This document shows positions 25,290 through 36,843 of a stretch of DNA of 64,000 bases, in pieces. Source of the stretch: Desulfurellaceae bacterium bin18. GTDB taxonomy: Bacteria; Desulfobacterota; Binatia; Bin18. Numbering within the stretch: the first letter of the stretch is position 1; each line of letters opens with the position of its first letter. The DNA is taken from the NCBI GenBank assembly GCA_002238415.1, contig MPMI01000002.1:1-64000 (forward strand), in the 5' to 3' direction. The notes under the pieces were generated by a model. The model did no database searches. It was not told the DNA's origin and saw only the letters and a list, made by a program, of their open reading frames with translations. The translations under genes were made by a program, and so were the position numbers.

Positions 25290-26303
25290 ATGCAGCGACG
25301 TGGAATCGCTCTTTTTACGCCGACAATCCGCGATATGATGGAAATCGCTCAACTCGCCGATGAGGCCGGCTTTGATTCTCTTTGGAATGGTGAGTTTTTT
25401 AATCGCAACGGTCTGGTCACCTTAGCCGCAGTTGCCACGTGTACCCAACGCGCCAAAATTGCTACCGGCATCGCCTATGCATATATGCGGAACCCGGTGC
25501 TGAATGCGACCGGGGCAATGGATATTGACGAACTCTCGAACGGCCGTCTGATTCTTGGCTTGGGGAGTGGGACCCGTTCCATGAATGAAATGTGGTACGG
25601 AGAGAAGTTTGAGCCCCGCTCCGCTCTGAAAATGAAAGAGTGTGTCGCGTTGATCAGGAAACTCTGGGCATCGCACGCGGGCGGCGGTATGAAGTTTGAG
25701 GGCGATTACTACAGGTTGAACATCCCGGCGTACGTGCGTCCGCATATCGCCCGTGATCGTATTCCTCTCTATCTGGCCGCAGTGCAAAAGGGCATGTTGC
25801 GGACGACTGGCGAGATTGCCGATGGCTTAGTCGGCCACCCCCTCTACAGCCGCAAATATATCGCTGAATTTATTCGACCGAATATAGAGGTCGGAGCGAA
25901 GCGGGCGGGTCGGAACCCCGAGGATATTGACCTGACAACATTGCTGATCACCGCTGTCAGCCATGACCGTGAGCAAGCCCTACGCGACGCGAAAAATCAG
26001 ATCGCCTTTTATGCCTCGGTGAAATCCTACGAGGGCATTCTGAATCTGCATGGTTGGGAGGAACAAAAGCGGACCATATGGGAACATTTCAAAACCTTTA
26101 ACCTGCCGAAGATGGCTGCTGCCGTGACGGATGATATGGTCGAACAGATTGCGATTGCGGGTACGCCCGAAGAATGTCGTGAGCAGATTGAGAAATGGAA
26201 GGATGTTGTAGACCTGCCTATTCTGTATACACCGACGGCCGGGGTAAAAGCTGATCGGGTGCGAGAGAACCACAGGCTCATTGTTGAGACGTTTGGTCAG
26301 TAA
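25290..26303 (+). CDS. LLM class flavin-dependent oxidoreductase
   Basis: 337-residue luciferase-like monooxygenase/F420-dependent reductase fold. Clear motifs: RGIALFTPTIRDMMEIAQLADEAGFDSLWNGEFF, AKIATGIAYAYMRNPVLNATGAMDIDELSNGRLILGLGSGTRSMNEMWYG, IPLYLAAVQKGMLRTTGEIADGLVGHPLYS and AIAGTPEECREQIEKW. The GLGSGTR loop and overall length fit F420-dependent relatives somewhat better than FMN luciferases, but the cofactor is not settled by sequence. AAGGAGTACGT before the ATG supports the start. It differs clearly from the LLM protein at 2809. Confidence 0.92.
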   Translation: MQRRGIALFTPTIRDMMEIAQLADEAGFDSLWNGEFFNRNGLVTLAAVATCTQRAKIATGIAYAYMRNPVLNATGAMDIDELSNGRLILGLGSGTRSMNEMWYGEKFEPRSALKMKECVALIRKLWASHAGGGMKFEGDYYRLNIPAYVRPHIARDRIPLYLAAVQKGMLRTTGEIADGLVGHPLYSRKYIAEFIRPNIEVGAKRAGRNPEDIDLTTLLITAVSHDREQALRDAKNQIAFYASVKSYEGILNLHGWEEQKRTIWEHFKTFNLPKMAAAVTDDMVEQIAIAGTPEECREQIEKWKDVVDLPILYTPTAGVKADRVRENHRLIVETFGQ

Positions 26304-26534
26304 TGCCTCCTGAAAAAGAAGGGCTGGTGTCACCGGAGGAAAATGTTTCGTGTGAAACAGCTAAGGTATTAGGTGAGATATTCAGGTTTTTCAAGGATTT
26401 TCTCTGATTGGTAAATGGAAAATATATCAAGCAGTTAGATAGGGAGATGAAAAATACTCCGAGGTGTAACATCACTTTTTGATATATTTCGATGTACCGC
26501 TGTCGATGAGGGAAAAACGATCAAGGGGAATGAT

Positions 26535-27332
26535 GTGAGTGGAGACGCGGCCATCGGAATTTTTGACTCCGGTATAGGCGGACTCACGGTCTATCAGCAA
26601 ATTGCAGCGCTCTTGCCTGCTGAGAACCTGATATATCTCGGAGATACTGCGCGCTGTCCGTATGGGACAAAGTCGCACGATGTCGTGACGCAGTATGCGT
26701 GTGAGAATAGTGACTTTCTTGCTGAACGAAATATCAAGATGCTGGTGGTGGCGTGTAATACCGCCTCGGCAGTGGCGCTCATGGCTTTACAGGAACGCTA
26801 TACGATACCCGTTATTGGTGTGATACGGCCCGGTGCTTTGGCCGCCGTTCGGTCCAGTCAAAACAGGAAAATAGGGGTGATAGGGACTGAAGCAACCATA
26901 GCGAGTGGCGCCTATACAAAAGCGCTGCGCGCCTTGGACCCGTCTCTTGAGATTTATACGCGTGCGTGTCCATTGCTTGTTCCCTTAGTGGAGGAGGGTT
27001 GGGTGGAGAACGACGTAGCCCGCTCGACAGTGGCGACGTATCTCAGTAGTCTCAAACAGAGTGGGATAGATACGTTGATTTTAGGCTGTACGCATTATCC
27101 CTTATTAAAAAAGACGATCGCGGTGTATCTCGGCGACCATGTCGAGCTGATTGATTCTGCCGAGGAAACAGCCAAGGTGGTGGTGGAAACCTTACCCGAC
27201 AACCACCGGACCCAGTCGAATGGACCGGGTCGAGGCAGCTTTTTCGTAACAGACAGCCCAGACCAGTTCATTAAAGTCGGCGCTCGCTTTCTCGGGGATG
27301 TGGTTGAATCAGCGGTACGTCTGGAACGTTAA
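26535..27332 (+). CDS. murI: Glutamate racemase
   Basis: Cofactor-independent racemase making D-glutamate for peptidoglycan. Both catalytic cysteines are in place: [12 protein letters not shown] (Cys74) and [11 protein letters not shown] (Cys185). The opening [17 protein letters not shown] and the [13 protein letters not shown] segment are diagnostic. At 265 residues it is a normal length. GTG start at 26535, with AAGGGGA eight bases upstream. It lies 20 bp before secA and is probably co-transcribed with it. The 231-bp region upstream is AT-rich, holds no gene, and contains the parS-like 16-mer discussed in the findings. Confidence 0.96.
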   Translation: MSGDAAIGIFDSGIGGLTVYQQIAALLPAENLIYLGDTARCPYGTKSHDVVTQYACENSDFLAERNIKMLVVACNTASAVALMALQERYTIPVIGVIRPGALAAVRSSQNRKIGVIGTEATIASGAYTKALRALDPSLEIYTRACPLLVPLVEEGWVENDVARSTVATYLSSLKQSGIDTLILGCTHYPLLKKTIAVYLGDHVELIDSAEETAKVVVETLPDNHRTQSNGPGRGSFFVTDSPDQFIKVGARFLGDVVESAVRLER

Positions 27333-27352
27333 TATCTAAAGGTAACACCATC

Positions 27353-30300
27353 ATGTTAGCACGTTTGGTACAGAAGATTTTTGGGAGCAAAAACGAGCGC
27401 GAGCTCAAGCGGATGCGTCCATTGGTGGAAGAGATCGGCCTGCTTGAACCCGAACTGCAACCGCTCAGCATGGATGAACTGCGGGCGAAAACGGATATCT
27501 TCCGCAGCCGGATCCAGGAAGCCACCGCGGCCACGCGTGCGCAGTTGGATGAGCTTGCCCAGCAGGCGGCCGAGACTGCTCCGGAAGGTATCCCTGACGA
27601 AGAGGTGCTGGAGAAGCTGGACTACTTCCAAGAAGAACGAACCAGCCTGGAGAAAGAACTCCATGAGGCTGAAGCCGACGTGATTGACGACATCCTGCCC
27701 GAAGCCTATGCGACCGTCCGTGAAGTCTCGCGTCGGGTCACCGGCATGCGCCATTTTGACAGCCAGCTCCTTGGCGGGATTGTCCTCCATCAGGGGCGCA
27801 TCGCTGAGATGAAAACCGGCGAGGGCAAGACGCTGGTTGCAACCCTGCCGCTCTACCTCAACGCCCTGCTCGGGCGCGGCTCGCATCTGGTAACGGTCAA
27901 CGACTATCTGGCCCGACGCGACGTGCAGTGGATGGGGCCTATTTATCATGCCCTTGGACTGTCCGTTGCTTCTGTCGTCCATGACACGAGCTTTATCTTT
28001 GACCCGACCCATGTGGTCAAGGATTATCGGTATATGAATCTGCGTCCGGTCAGCCGCAAAGAAGCCTACGCGGCGGATATCACCTATGGAACGAATAACG
28101 AATACGGCTTCGACTATTTACGCGACAACATGAAGTTCAATCTTGAAGATTATGTCCAGCGCGAGTTGCATTTTTCCATTGTTGATGAAGTAGATAACAT
28201 CTTGATTGACGAAGCCCGGACGCCGCTTATTATTTCCGGTCCGGCAGAAGAATCCACCCAGAAATATTACTCGCTCAATCGAGTCATTCCACGTCTCCAG
28301 CGCGAGGTCGATTACGCCATCGACGAAAAACTCAAAACCGCCACACTCACCGAAGAGGGGGTGGCGAAAGTTGAGCGTATTCTCGGTGTGCGTAACCTGT
28401 ACGACCCGGCTGAGATCGGGACCTTGCACCATGTCAACCAGGCGCTGAAAGCCCATGCCATTTTTAAGCGCGATGTTGACTACGTTATCAAGGATGGCGA
28501 AGTCGTCATTGTGGATGAATTTACCGGCCGTCTGATGCCCGGCCGACGCTGGTCGGATGGGCTGCACCAGGCTGTCGAAGCCAAGGAGGGCGTCCGAATT
28601 CGTGAGGAAAATCAAACTCTTGCGACCATCACGATTCAGAACTACTTCCGCATGTACCGTAAATTGGGGGGTATGACCGGGACGGCGGATACAGAGGCGG
28701 TTGAATTCAAGAAAATCTACGACCTTGATGTCGTGGTCATTCCACCCAACCGCCCCATGGTCCGGGTGGATCACCCCGACGTGGTATACAAGACCGAGCG
28801 TGAGAAATTCGAGGCAGTGATCGACGATATCCTGGATTGTCACGAACGGGGGCAACCGGTGTTAGTGGGCACGGTTTCGGTCGAAAAGTCCGAGCATCTG
28901 GGGAGACTCCTCAAGCGAAAAAAGATCAAGCACAACGTCTTGAATGCGGTCAACCATGAGGCTGAGGCAAATATTATTGCGCAGGCGGGTCGCCTCGGTG
29001 CTGTGACTATTGCCACGAATATGGCTGGCCGGGGGACTGATATTTTGCTCGGCGGGAACCCGGAATTCCTGGCCCGCTCCGAGATTGAAAAAAAATGGAT
29101 CAATAAAGCCAGTGCCGCTCGGACCAAGAAGGGCGCAAAAACAGCGGCTACACCAGAAAAGAGCTACGAAGACCGACTGGAAGAAATCCGCGCAGAGTAT
29201 AACACCGCAATCGCCCAAGCCCAGGAGAAATATGAGCCAGCCTGGACGCCTTTTGAGGAGGCGCGTAATGCGGCCCTGAAACGGATGGCGGAGACCTATC
29301 GTCCCTACCTGCACGCCACGCTGCAGAAAGCCCGGGCCGACTATGAAGAGGCCGCGCGTGTGTTCGTTGAGTCGTTGGGTCTTGACCCTAAAGACCCCCC
29401 TTCAGCCGCCCAGTTAAAAACGTATGGCCAGGCACGAGAGGCCTATGAGTCTGCACTGTCGGAATATGACAAAGTGGTAGGTCCAGCGCTGAATGAAGAG
29501 CAACAACAGGAATATGAAACCGCACGGGCTGATTTCATAGCGGTGTTGACTGAAGATGGAATAGGGGAGGGCGAGGCGGCGGAGCGCCTGAGCCTGACAC
29601 GAAACCGCTTTGAGCGCTGGCTGGAAGACTACTATCGGTCCATTATCCAGATGGCTGGCTTGGCCCTGGGTGGAAACGGACGTGTCCAAGAGGAATACGA
29701 AGCCGCCCGCCGTACATATGAAGAAAACCAACGCGCCTACCAGGATGCCGACCAACACTATGAAGAAGCGCGCCAACCATATGAAGCCGCCATTGCTGAG
29801 GCAGAACGCGAGTACGAGCAACAGCGCAAGGAACACGTGCAGGTCATAGAAGAGGTACGAGAACAGTTGGAGAAAGCTCCTGCCGCGTATAGCCAAGATT
29901 TTAGTGAAATCCTTGAGAAGTACGAGAGAACGTGCAGCGAGGAGCGGGAAAAAGTTGTTGCTGCCGGTGGAGTACACATTCTGGGAACGGAGCGTCACGA
30001 GTCACGGCGGATTGATAACCAGCTCCGCGGGCGTGCAGGCCGCCAGGGAGACCCTGGTTCATCCCGGTTCTTCCTCTCGCTCGAAGACGACCTCCTGCGT
30101 ATTTTTGGTGCAGAGCGCGTCCAAAAGATAATGGACCGGCTGGGCATGGAAGAGGGAGAACCCATAGAGGCCGGCTTAGTCACCAAGGCGATAGAAAACG
30201 CCCAGGGACGTGTCGAAGGCCATAACTTCGATATCCGCAAACATCTACTGGAATATGATGATGTCATTAACAAGCAGCGCGAAGTCATCTATGAGCAGCG

Positions 30301-31045
30301 CCGGGGATTCCTGGGCGGTGAGAACCTGAAAGGCCAGGTGCTGGAAACTGTTGAAGAGATGGCTGAAGAAAACGTGCTGAACTATGCGGATAAAGGCATA
30401 GACCCTATGGAGTGGGACTGGAAAGGGCTTGATGACACAGTATTTCGCCAATTCAATATGCGTCTTGGCTTGAGTGAAGAACAGCAAGAAGAGTTGACGA
30501 CGGAAGAACTCCAGGATCTCGTGCGAGACCGGGCACTCCAACACTATGAAGAGCGAGAGCAGGATTTTACCCCGCCTGTTATGCGTTATCTCGAAAAGGT
30601 GATCATGCTGCAAACCATGGACAGTCTGTGGAAAGATCACCTGTTTGCCATGGACCACCTCAAAGAAGGGATTGGTCTGCGCGGCTACGGCCAGAAAAAT
30701 CCCCTGCAAGAGTATAAGAAAGAGGCGTTTAGTCTGTTTGATGACCTCTCCCGTCGGATGCAGGAAGATGTTGTTGAAAAGCTCTATAGCGTCCAGGTGG
30801 CTCGCCAGGAAGATGTCCAGCGGATGGAGGAGGGTCAGGCCGCACAGCGACCCATGCAGATGTTGCACGGCGGACAGGCCGCGCTCCAACCACAGCCGGC
30901 CACGCAACCCACACCCGGGAGACCAGGCGGGCAGCCGCCCGCGGCAAGACCCGTCCAAGCCATACGGGATACGCCCAAGGTTGGCCGCAACGAACCCTGT
31001 CCGTGCGGCAGCGGAAAGAAATACAAGAAGTGTCATGGCGCATAG
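27353..31045 (+). CDS. secA: Preprotein translocase ATPase SecA with about 290-residue insertion in NBD2
   Basis: SecA drives post-translational export through SecYEG. The core is intact: Walker [20 protein letters not shown], the DEAD-like [49 protein letters not shown] and [25 protein letters not shown]. The C-terminal zinc motif is [14 protein letters not shown]. At 1230 residues it is about 350 longer than usual. Residues about 573-863 are an inserted, highly charged helical domain (repeated YEEAR / YEAAI-type heptads) between GGNPEF and the GTERHESRR block. ATG at 27353. The insertion is in frame and conserves both flanks, so it is a domain and not an error. Confidence 0.96.
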   Translation: MLARLVQKIFGSKNERELKRMRPLVEEIGLLEPELQPLSMDELRAKTDIFRSRIQEATAATRAQLDELAQQAAETAPEGIPDEEVLEKLDYFQEERTSLEKELHEAEADVIDDILPEAYATVREVSRRVTGMRHFDSQLLGGIVLHQGRIAEMKTGEGKTLVATLPLYLNALLGRGSHLVTVNDYLARRDVQWMGPIYHALGLSVASVVHDTSFIFDPTHVVKDYRYMNLRPVSRKEAYAADITYGTNNEYGFDYLRDNMKFNLEDYVQRELHFSIVDEVDNILIDEARTPLIISGPAEESTQKYYSLNRVIPRLQREVDYAIDEKLKTATLTEEGVAKVERILGVRNLYDPAEIGTLHHVNQALKAHAIFKRDVDYVIKDGEVVIVDEFTGRLMPGRRWSDGLHQAVEAKEGVRIREENQTLATITIQNYFRMYRKLGGMTGTADTEAVEFKKIYDLDVVVIPPNRPMVRVDHPDVVYKTEREKFEAVIDDILDCHERGQPVLVGTVSVEKSEHLGRLLKRKKIKHNVLNAVNHEAEANIIAQAGRLGAVTIATNMAGRGTDILLGGNPEFLARSEIEKKWINKASAARTKKGAKTAATPEKSYEDRLEEIRAEYNTAIAQAQEKYEPAWTPFEEARNAALKRMAETYRPYLHATLQKARADYEEAARVFVESLGLDPKDPPSAAQLKTYGQAREAYESALSEYDKVVGPALNEEQQQEYETARADFIAVLTEDGIGEGEAAERLSLTRNRFERWLEDYYRSIIQMAGLALGGNGRVQEEYEAARRTYEENQRAYQDADQHYEEARQPYEAAIAEAEREYEQQRKEHVQVIEEVREQLEKAPAAYSQDFSEILEKYERTCSEEREKVVAAGGVHILGTERHESRRIDNQLRGRAGRQGDPGSSRFFLSLEDDLLRIFGAERVQKIMDRLGMEEGEPIEAGLVTKAIENAQGRVEGHNFDIRKHLLEYDDVINKQREVIYEQRRGFLGGENLKGQVLETVEEMAEENVLNYADKGIDPMEWDWKGLDDTVFRQFNMRLGLSEEQQEELTTEELQDLVRDRALQHYEEREQDFTPPVMRYLEKVIMLQTMDSLWKDHLFAMDHLKEGIGLRGYGQKNPLQEYKKEAFSLFDDLSRRMQEDVVEKLYSVQVARQEDVQRMEEGQAAQRPMQMLHGGQAALQPQPATQPTPGRPGGQPPAARPVQAIRDTPKVGRNEPCPCGSGKKYKKCHGA

Positions 31046-31060
31046 AAGCAGAGCCAAGTT

Positions 31061-32269
31061 ATGAAAATCACAGTTAAAAAATCTCCGATCGTTATCCCCG
31101 GTTTTCGATTTTCCGGGGTAGCCTGCGGGCTCAAACCGAGCGGCAAAAAAGATCTGTCGCTCCTGGTATCGGATGTGCCTGCGACGGCCGTCGCCGCGTT
31201 TACGACCAACCAGGTGAAGGCCGCGCCGGTCCTCATAGGTGAAGAGCGCCTCCGGGCCGGACGTTTGCAAGCCATTGTCGTCAACAGCGGAAATGCCAAC
31301 GCTTCGACTGCCCGACCGGGACTCAAGCTGGCCCGGGACACCTGCGCGCTGGTCGGCCGCGAACTCGCCATTGATGCGCACCTAGTGCTGCCGTCGTCTA
31401 CCGGGGTGATCGGCGTACTGCCCGCCTGGCGGAAAATGCGGGTCGGCATTCCCGCCGCCGCCGCGGCCCTGTCGCCACGCGGTTTCTGGAACGCGACGGC
31501 CGGTATCATGACGACCGACGCCTTTCCCAAAGTCGCAACCCGACAGGTGACACTGAACGGACGGACTCTGACCGTTGCCGGCATGGCCAAGGGCGCCGGC
31601 ATGATTAACCCGAACATGGCGACTATGCTGTGTTATGTATGCACCGACGCGGCCGTGAGCCGGGCCGCGCTCCAGCAGGTGCTCGACCAGACCCTGCCCG
31701 ACTCCTTCAATGCGATCTCCGTCGATGGCGATACCAGTACAAACGACACCCTGGTCCTGCTCGCCAACGGTCAGTCCGACAACCGCGAGATCACGCCGCG
31801 CGGCCGCGGGTACGCAGCCTTTCGAGACGCAGTGCGGGAGGTCCTGTGCAGCCTGGCCCGGATGTGCGTTAAAGACGGGGAGGGGGCGACCAAGGTGGTC
31901 GATATTTATGTTAACGGTGCAAAGAATACTGCGGACGCGGAAAAAGTTGCCCGCAGCATCGCCTATTCACCCCTGGTGAAAACCGCTTTTTTCGGGGGCG
32001 ATCCAAACTGGGGTCGCATTGCTTGCGCGGTGGGCTATGCTGGCGCGCGATTGGATCAAGACCGGCTGGCCATCAGTGTCGGCGATATTCCCATTGGCCG
32101 CAACGGTATGAGCACCGGGTCACGCAACGAGCACCGGGCCGCCCGGATCATGCAGCAGGACGAGTTCTCCATAGACATCCATTTGCATATGGGTCGAGGC
32201 CGTGCCCATGTCGTTACCTCCGACCTGTCCACCGGCTATGTCCATTTCAACTCGGCCTATACGACCTAG
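31061..32269 (+). CDS. argJ: Bifunctional glutamate N-acetyltransferase / amino-acid acetyltransferase
   Basis: Ornithine acetyltransferase of the cyclic arginine pathway: it transfers acetyl from N-acetylornithine to glutamate. 402 residues, self-cleaving into alpha and beta chains before the nucleophile Thr188 in KGAGMINPNMATML, the hallmark motif. Other blocks: VVNSGNANASTARPG, STGVIGVLPA, INVDGD-like AISVDGDTSTNDT and FFGGDPNWGRIACAVGYAGA. Some members also use acetyl-CoA to make N-acetylglutamate; sequence alone does not decide. It starts 16 bp after secA, so it may be in the same transcript, and converges with the next gene, whose stop it abuts. Confidence 0.95.
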   Translation: MKITVKKSPIVIPGFRFSGVACGLKPSGKKDLSLLVSDVPATAVAAFTTNQVKAAPVLIGEERLRAGRLQAIVVNSGNANASTARPGLKLARDTCALVGRELAIDAHLVLPSSTGVIGVLPAWRKMRVGIPAAAAALSPRGFWNATAGIMTTDAFPKVATRQVTLNGRTLTVAGMAKGAGMINPNMATMLCYVCTDAAVSRAALQQVLDQTLPDSFNAISVDGDTSTNDTLVLLANGQSDNREITPRGRGYAAFRDAVREVLCSLARMCVKDGEGATKVVDIYVNGAKNTADAEKVARSIAYSPLVKTAFFGGDPNWGRIACAVGYAGARLDQDRLAISVGDIPIGRNGMSTGSRNEHRAARIMQQDEFSIDIHLHMGRGRAHVVTSDLSTGYVHFNSAYTT

Positions 32270-33451
32270 TTAGCGGCCCTTGGGCAGTTGGAGGACGCGT
32301 TCGGCGATGATGTTGCGCAGTATTTCGGACGTGCCGCCCTCAATGGTATTGGCTCGGGCTCGGAGAAAGCCGTACTGCCAATAATTCCCCGCTCCGGCTT
32401 CGTCATAGAGCTGCCCAGAGGCTCCCTGCATAGCGACGGCGAGGTCTTGCATGCGCTGGTTGGTTTCGGCCCAGTGCAGCTTGGCAATCGAGCCTTCCGG
32501 TCCGGCCGGGTTGCCGCGCAGCAACCGCGTCAAGGCGCGATAATTATTCAACTTCAATACTTCGCAATCGATATACGCCTGGGCCATTTTCTGGCGCAGC
32601 CGACGGTCCGTCCGGCCTGAGGCCGGGTCGGAATCACACAGCCAGGCACGCAGGTCTTCGTAGGTCCGTTTTTGGGCGAAGGTAAAATAGAAGCCCAGCC
32701 CCTGCCGCTCAAACATGAGCGAGGTGATAATGACCTTCCAGCCCTGGTTTATCTCCCCCAGAAGATTGGCCTTGGGGACCTGGACGTTCTCGAAAAAGAC
32801 CTCGTTAAACTCGCTCTCGCCGGTCATGGTCCGAAGCGGTTTAATCGTAATGCCTGGACTCTGCATATCAACCAGGAGAGCTGACAGGCCATTATGTTTG
32901 GGCGCGTCCGGGTCGGTCCGCACCAGGAGTAAGCACCAATTGGCATAGCGGGCTAAACTCGTCCATACTTTTTGGCCGTTCACCAAAAAATGATCGCCCT
33001 GGTCAACTGCGCGCGTCTGGAGTGAGCCCAGGTCCGAGCCCGAGTTCGGCTCGGAATAGCCCTGGCTCCAGATATCCGCACCACTCAAGATAGGGGCTAA
33101 ATGCTTTTTTTTCTGCGCTTCGGTTCCGTAGACAATAATCGTCGGACCGACTATCTCCAAACCCAAGACATTCAGCAGCCCAGGCGCTTTATGGCTGGCC
33201 ATTTCTTCATCGAAAATCATCCGTTCGATCAGAGAAGCGCCGCGGCCGCCGTACTCTTCGGGCCAGGAAATCCCGGTCCAGCCGCCTTCAAAGACTGTGC
33301 GCTGCCAGTCTTTCAGGAAGGTGAGGTCCGCGGCTGAGGCCTGCGGCTGAAGGTGACGGAGCGGGCCATGGTCTTGTGGAACGTTGGCCGCGAGCCAGGT
33401 GCGGAGTTCCTGCCGAAAAGCGTCCTGCGCTGGGGTAAAATGAAAATCCAT
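32270..33451 (-). CDS. Acyl-CoA dehydrogenase family protein
   Basis: 393-residue flavin-dependent acyl-CoA dehydrogenase, clearly paralogous to the one at 23222: MDFHFTPAQDAFRQELRTWL, WTGISWPEEYGGRGAS, QGYSEPNSGSDLGSLQTRA, FLVNGQKVWTSLARYANWCLLLVRTDPDAPKHNGLSALLV and C-terminal NTIEGGTSEILRNIIAERVL. ATG at 33451 is preceded by AGGAG; an upstream in-frame start adds 52 low-complexity residues and is rejected. It lies 40 bp downstream of gatB on the same strand, an odd partner for a tRNA amidotransferase, perhaps simple read-through. Acyl chain preference unknown. Confidence 0.93.
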   Translation of the reverse strand: MDFHFTPAQDAFRQELRTWLAANVPQDHGPLRHLQPQASAADLTFLKDWQRTVFEGGWTGISWPEEYGGRGASLIERMIFDEEMASHKAPGLLNVLGLEIVGPTIIVYGTEAQKKKHLAPILSGADIWSQGYSEPNSGSDLGSLQTRAVDQGDHFLVNGQKVWTSLARYANWCLLLVRTDPDAPKHNGLSALLVDMQSPGITIKPLRTMTGESEFNEVFFENVQVPKANLLGEINQGWKVIITSLMFERQGLGFYFTFAQKRTYEDLRAWLCDSDPASGRTDRRLRQKMAQAYIDCEVLKLNNYRALTRLLRGNPAGPEGSIAKLHWAETNQRMQDLAVAMQGASGQLYDEAGAGNYWQYGFLRARANTIEGGTSEILRNIIAERVLQLPKGR

Positions 33452-33491
33452 GCTGGGCTCCTGTACTGAACTGGTCGAATCGCTGGCAACG

Positions 33492-34937
33492 CTATTGGGA
33501 GAGCTTTTGCCGTAAGAGTGTATTGACCATCTGGGGATTGGCCTTGCCCTGGGTGGCGCGCATGACCTGCCCGACAAAGAAGCCGAGCAGCTTTTCCTTG
33601 CCGCCACGATATGCCTCCACTTTGTCCGGGTTGGCTGTCAACACCTCGGCAATGGCGGCCTGTAAGGTGTCGGTATCACTGACCTGACGCAGGCCCTTGG
33701 ACTCAATGATTTCCTCCGGGGAATGTCCGGTTCGGCGCATGTCTTCGTAGACCGTCTTGGCGATAGTCGTGCTGATGGTACCGTTCTGTATCAACCCGAT
33801 TAATGCGCCCAGGCGCTCGGGCGGGCAGGGCCAGGTCTCGATCTTCAGCGCCGCGTCCAGTTTTTCTTCCTTAACGAAGCGCAGTACGCTGTCCATGACC
33901 CAGTTGCTGACGACTTTGGGTGCTGCGGGACAGGCGCGCAGGCTGGCCTCGAAATAGTCAGCCACATCCTTGCGAGCCGTTAGCACCTCGGCATCGTAGG
34001 CCGGCAGGTCGTAGTCGTGCACGAAGCGGGCTCGCCGCGCGGCCGGGAGCTCGGGCAGGTCGGTCCGAACGTGTTCGACCCAGGCCTGATCCACGACCAA
34101 GGGTAATAAATCCGGGTCGGGGAAATAACGGTAATCGTGGGCGAACTCCTTGCTGCGCATGGGTCGGGTGACCTCTCGGTCCGCATCCCACAAGCGGGTT
34201 TCCTGGACGACGCGGCCGCCGGCTTCGACGACCTCGGTCTGGCGCTGAATTTCATGCTCAATTGCCTTTTCGACAGCACGAAAGGAATTGAGATTCTTGG
34301 TCTCTGTCCGGGTGCCGAACTCAGTGCTCCCCCGCGGACGTATGGACACGTTGGCGTCGCAGCGCAGGCTGCCCTCTTCCATATTGCCGTCACAGACCTC
34401 GATATATTGGAGCAGGGCGCGCAAGCTGCGCAGATAACTGCCGGCTTCCGCGGCAGACCGGATATCCGGTTCGCTGACAATCTCTAATAGGGGAACACCG
34501 GTACGATTCAGGTCAACAAGACTCGCGCCTGCCTCAGCATCATGGATGCTCTTGCCGGCGTCTTCCTCCATATGAATTCGGGTTAAGCGCACCTTTTTTG
34601 CCTGTTCTTCGGCGGTGACCTCAACATAGCCGTGTTCGGCAAGAGGCAGTTCGTACATACTGATCTGGTAGCCCTTGGGCAGGTCCGGATAAAAATAGTT
34701 TTTCCGCGCCCAGCGGCTCGTGGTTGTAATGGTGCAGTGGGTTGCCAGTGCGGCCCGGAGGGCGAAATCGACAACCTTCTTATTGAGTACGGGTAAGACC
34801 CCGGGCAGGCCCAGGCAGACCGGGCAGGTATGCTGGTTGGGGGCCGCGCCAAAGCGGGTAGAACAGCCACAAAAAATTTTTGACTCAGTCAGTAACTGCG
34901 CGTGCACTTCCAGGCCAATGACGGATTCGTAGGTCAT
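33492..34937 (-). CDS. gatB: Aspartyl/glutamyl-tRNA amidotransferase subunit B
   Basis: 481-residue subunit that binds mischarged Glu-tRNA(Gln) or Asp-tRNA(Asn) and carries the kinase/transamidase site. N-terminal [28 protein letters not shown] is characteristic, with CPVCLGLPG supplying the remaining zinc cysteines. The cradle includes [15 protein letters not shown] and the C-terminal YqeY-like tail ends in [18 protein letters not shown]. Third gene of gatC-gatA-gatB, 26 bp after gatA. Presence of GatCAB implies indirect synthesis of Gln-tRNA and/or Asn-tRNA. Confidence 0.97.
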   Translation of the reverse strand: MTYESVIGLEVHAQLLTESKIFCGCSTRFGAAPNQHTCPVCLGLPGVLPVLNKKVVDFALRAALATHCTITTTSRWARKNYFYPDLPKGYQISMYELPLAEHGYVEVTAEEQAKKVRLTRIHMEEDAGKSIHDAEAGASLVDLNRTGVPLLEIVSEPDIRSAAEAGSYLRSLRALLQYIEVCDGNMEEGSLRCDANVSIRPRGSTEFGTRTETKNLNSFRAVEKAIEHEIQRQTEVVEAGGRVVQETRLWDADREVTRPMRSKEFAHDYRYFPDPDLLPLVVDQAWVEHVRTDLPELPAARRARFVHDYDLPAYDAEVLTARKDVADYFEASLRACPAAPKVVSNWVMDSVLRFVKEEKLDAALKIETWPCPPERLGALIGLIQNGTISTTIAKTVYEDMRRTGHSPEEIIESKGLRQVSDTDTLQAAIAEVLTANPDKVEAYRGGKEKLLGFFVGQVMRATQGKANPQMVNTLLRQKLSQ

Positions 34938-34963
34938 ACTGCTACTCTGTGAAATTTCTGCTG

Positions 34964-36424
34964 TTAGAGAGGCGGCTTCCGGGTCCGCCAGTCATGATCC
35001 TGCTCGTAAGCGTAACCGGCCCGAAGCAATACCTCTTCCTCAAAGGGAGGCCCTATCAGCTGGAGCCCAATAGGTAACCCGTGCTGATCAAAGCCACACG
35101 GCACGGACAGCCCTGGTAAGCCCGCCAAATTAACCGCTATGGTAAAAATATCCGAGAGATACATGGTGAGGGGGTCGGCCAGCTTCTCTCCCAGCCGAAA
35201 CGCGGTTGTCGGAGCGACCGGAGTCGCAATAGTATCGCAGGCTTCAAAGGCGTTCAGGAAATCCTGCCGAATAAGAGTCCGAACCTTCTGCGCCTTCAAA
35301 TAATAGGCGTCGTAATATCCGGCAGATAAGACATAGGTGCCGAGCGCAATCCGCCGTTTGACCTCGCTGCCAAACCCCTGAGCGCGGGTCGTCTGATATA
35401 GCGCTCCCAGGTCTTCGACCTCAGATGCACGGTAGCCATAGCGAACCCCATCGTAGCGGGCCAGATTGGAACTCGCCTCAGCCATGGCAATAATATAATA
35501 GGTGGCAACCGCGTATTCGGTATGCGGCAGAGAGATCGGGACGACCTCTGCACCTAATGACTGTAAATGGGCAATCGCCTCTCTGACCGCTGTTTCTACT
35601 TCCGGCTGCATCCCCTCAATAAAGTATTCTTGCGGTATACCGATACGCAGACCACTGACGCCTCGCTCCAGGTGAGCGGTATAGCTGGGTGTAGGTCTGT
35701 TGACGGAAGTCGAATCACGGGGGTCATGGCCGGCAATTACATCCAGAAGAATTGCGCAGTCCCGGACGTCCTTGGTACACGGGCCGACTTGGTCCAGGGA
35801 CGAGGCATAGGCTACAACGCCAAACCGGCTCACCCGCCCGTAGGTTGGTTTCAGGCCAACAATACCGCAGAATGCAGCCGGAAGGCGAATGGAACCTCCC
35901 GTATCCGTTCCCAAGGCCGCACATGCCAGGTCGGCCGCGACGGAGACCGCCGACCCGCCGGAGGAGCCACCCGGCACCCGGTCCGTATCCCATGGATTGC
36001 GACAGGGAGTGAAAGCCGAATTCTCATTCGACGAGCCCATTGCAAATTCGTCACAGTTGACCTTGCCGATAATCACGGCGCCGGCCTCCTTGAGGCGTTG
36101 CGTCACGGTGGCATCATATGGTGCAATAAATTGTTCGAGGATTTTTGAACCCGCGGTTGAGCGCACCCCCTGGGCGAGGATAACGTCCTTGAGCGCAACC
36201 GGAATACCGCACAGTGGAGGGGGAGTCGCTCCGTTTGCAAGCATCCGGTCTGCGGCTTCTGCTTGGGCGAGCGCTTCTTCGGCACACACGGTCAGATATG
36301 AATGCAAGCGTTCATCTGTTTGCCGAACGCGGGCCAGAACAGACTGTGCCAACTCGACGGCACTGACCTCTCGGGTGCGTAGTTTCTGTCGGGCTTGATG
36401 AATGGTCAGGGCGTGGTGTGACAT
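34964..36424 (-). CDS. gatA: Aspartyl/glutamyl-tRNA amidotransferase subunit A
   Basis: 486-residue amidase-signature subunit that releases ammonia from glutamine and channels it to GatB. The catalytic triad is Lys79 (GIPVALKDV), cis-Ser154 ([10 protein letters not shown]) and Ser178 ([16 protein letters not shown]), at the same numbering as in studied GatA enzymes. The start ATG lies 3 bp after the gatC stop, giving tight coupling. Length and motifs are wholly standard. Confidence 0.97.
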   Translation of the reverse strand: MSHHALTIHQARQKLRTREVSAVELAQSVLARVRQTDERLHSYLTVCAEEALAQAEAADRMLANGATPPPLCGIPVALKDVILAQGVRSTAGSKILEQFIAPYDATVTQRLKEAGAVIIGKVNCDEFAMGSSNENSAFTPCRNPWDTDRVPGGSSGGSAVSVAADLACAALGTDTGGSIRLPAAFCGIVGLKPTYGRVSRFGVVAYASSLDQVGPCTKDVRDCAILLDVIAGHDPRDSTSVNRPTPSYTAHLERGVSGLRIGIPQEYFIEGMQPEVETAVREAIAHLQSLGAEVVPISLPHTEYAVATYYIIAMAEASSNLARYDGVRYGYRASEVEDLGALYQTTRAQGFGSEVKRRIALGTYVLSAGYYDAYYLKAQKVRTLIRQDFLNAFEACDTIATPVAPTTAFRLGEKLADPLTMYLSDIFTIAVNLAGLPGLSVPCGFDQHGLPIGLQLIGPPFEEEVLLRAGYAYEQDHDWRTRKPPL

Positions 36425-36426
36425 GG

Positions 36427-36723
36427 TTACTCAATAATCTTGGGAACGCGAAAAAAATAGGTCTTCCGACTCGGGGCATTCGCCAGCAGGGCATCCGTTT
36501 GGGCGGCACTCGGTGTATTGGTGACAACATCGTCTCGCAGCGGAGCGGACACTGCCACTGCATGGGCGGTCGGCTCAACACTGTCGGTCTGCAACTCACC
36601 CAATTTATCGACATAGGTCAATATCGTATCAAAGTGCTGCGTCAGTTCGTCCAGCTCTTCTGCGCTAAATGAGAGACGAGCCAGCGTGGCAACTTGGCGA
36701 ACTTCATCCGGTGTAATGCGCAT
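36427..36723 (-). CDS. gatC: Aspartyl/glutamyl-tRNA amidotransferase subunit C
   Basis: 98-residue belt subunit stabilising GatAB. Typical [41 protein letters not shown] and the closing [11 protein letters not shown] at 36723 is used because the family begins at M-R-I-T; the open frame upstream is not family sequence. First gene of gatCAB, divergent from the YraN-like gene with about 120 bp between them. Confidence 0.94.
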   Translation of the reverse strand: MRITPDEVRQVATLARLSFSAEELDELTQHFDTILTYVDKLGELQTDSVEPTAHAVAVSAPLRDDVVTNTPSAAQTDALLANAPSRKTYFFRVPKIIE

Positions 36724-36843
36724 ATGTGTTCTTCTTTCTGCGAAGGTCAGTGTGTCACACCACACCTTGCAATTCAACGGAATAGGCCCTCCGCCGGAGG
36801 ACGCTCTTGATCCACGCAAGCCGTGTCAGCTACCTTATATTCT

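Noticed and set aside
33452-33607. 52-residue N-terminal extension of the acyl-CoA dehydrogenase
   Set aside because: Low-complexity sequence overlapping the gatB 3' end; ATG at 33451 has an AGGAG site.
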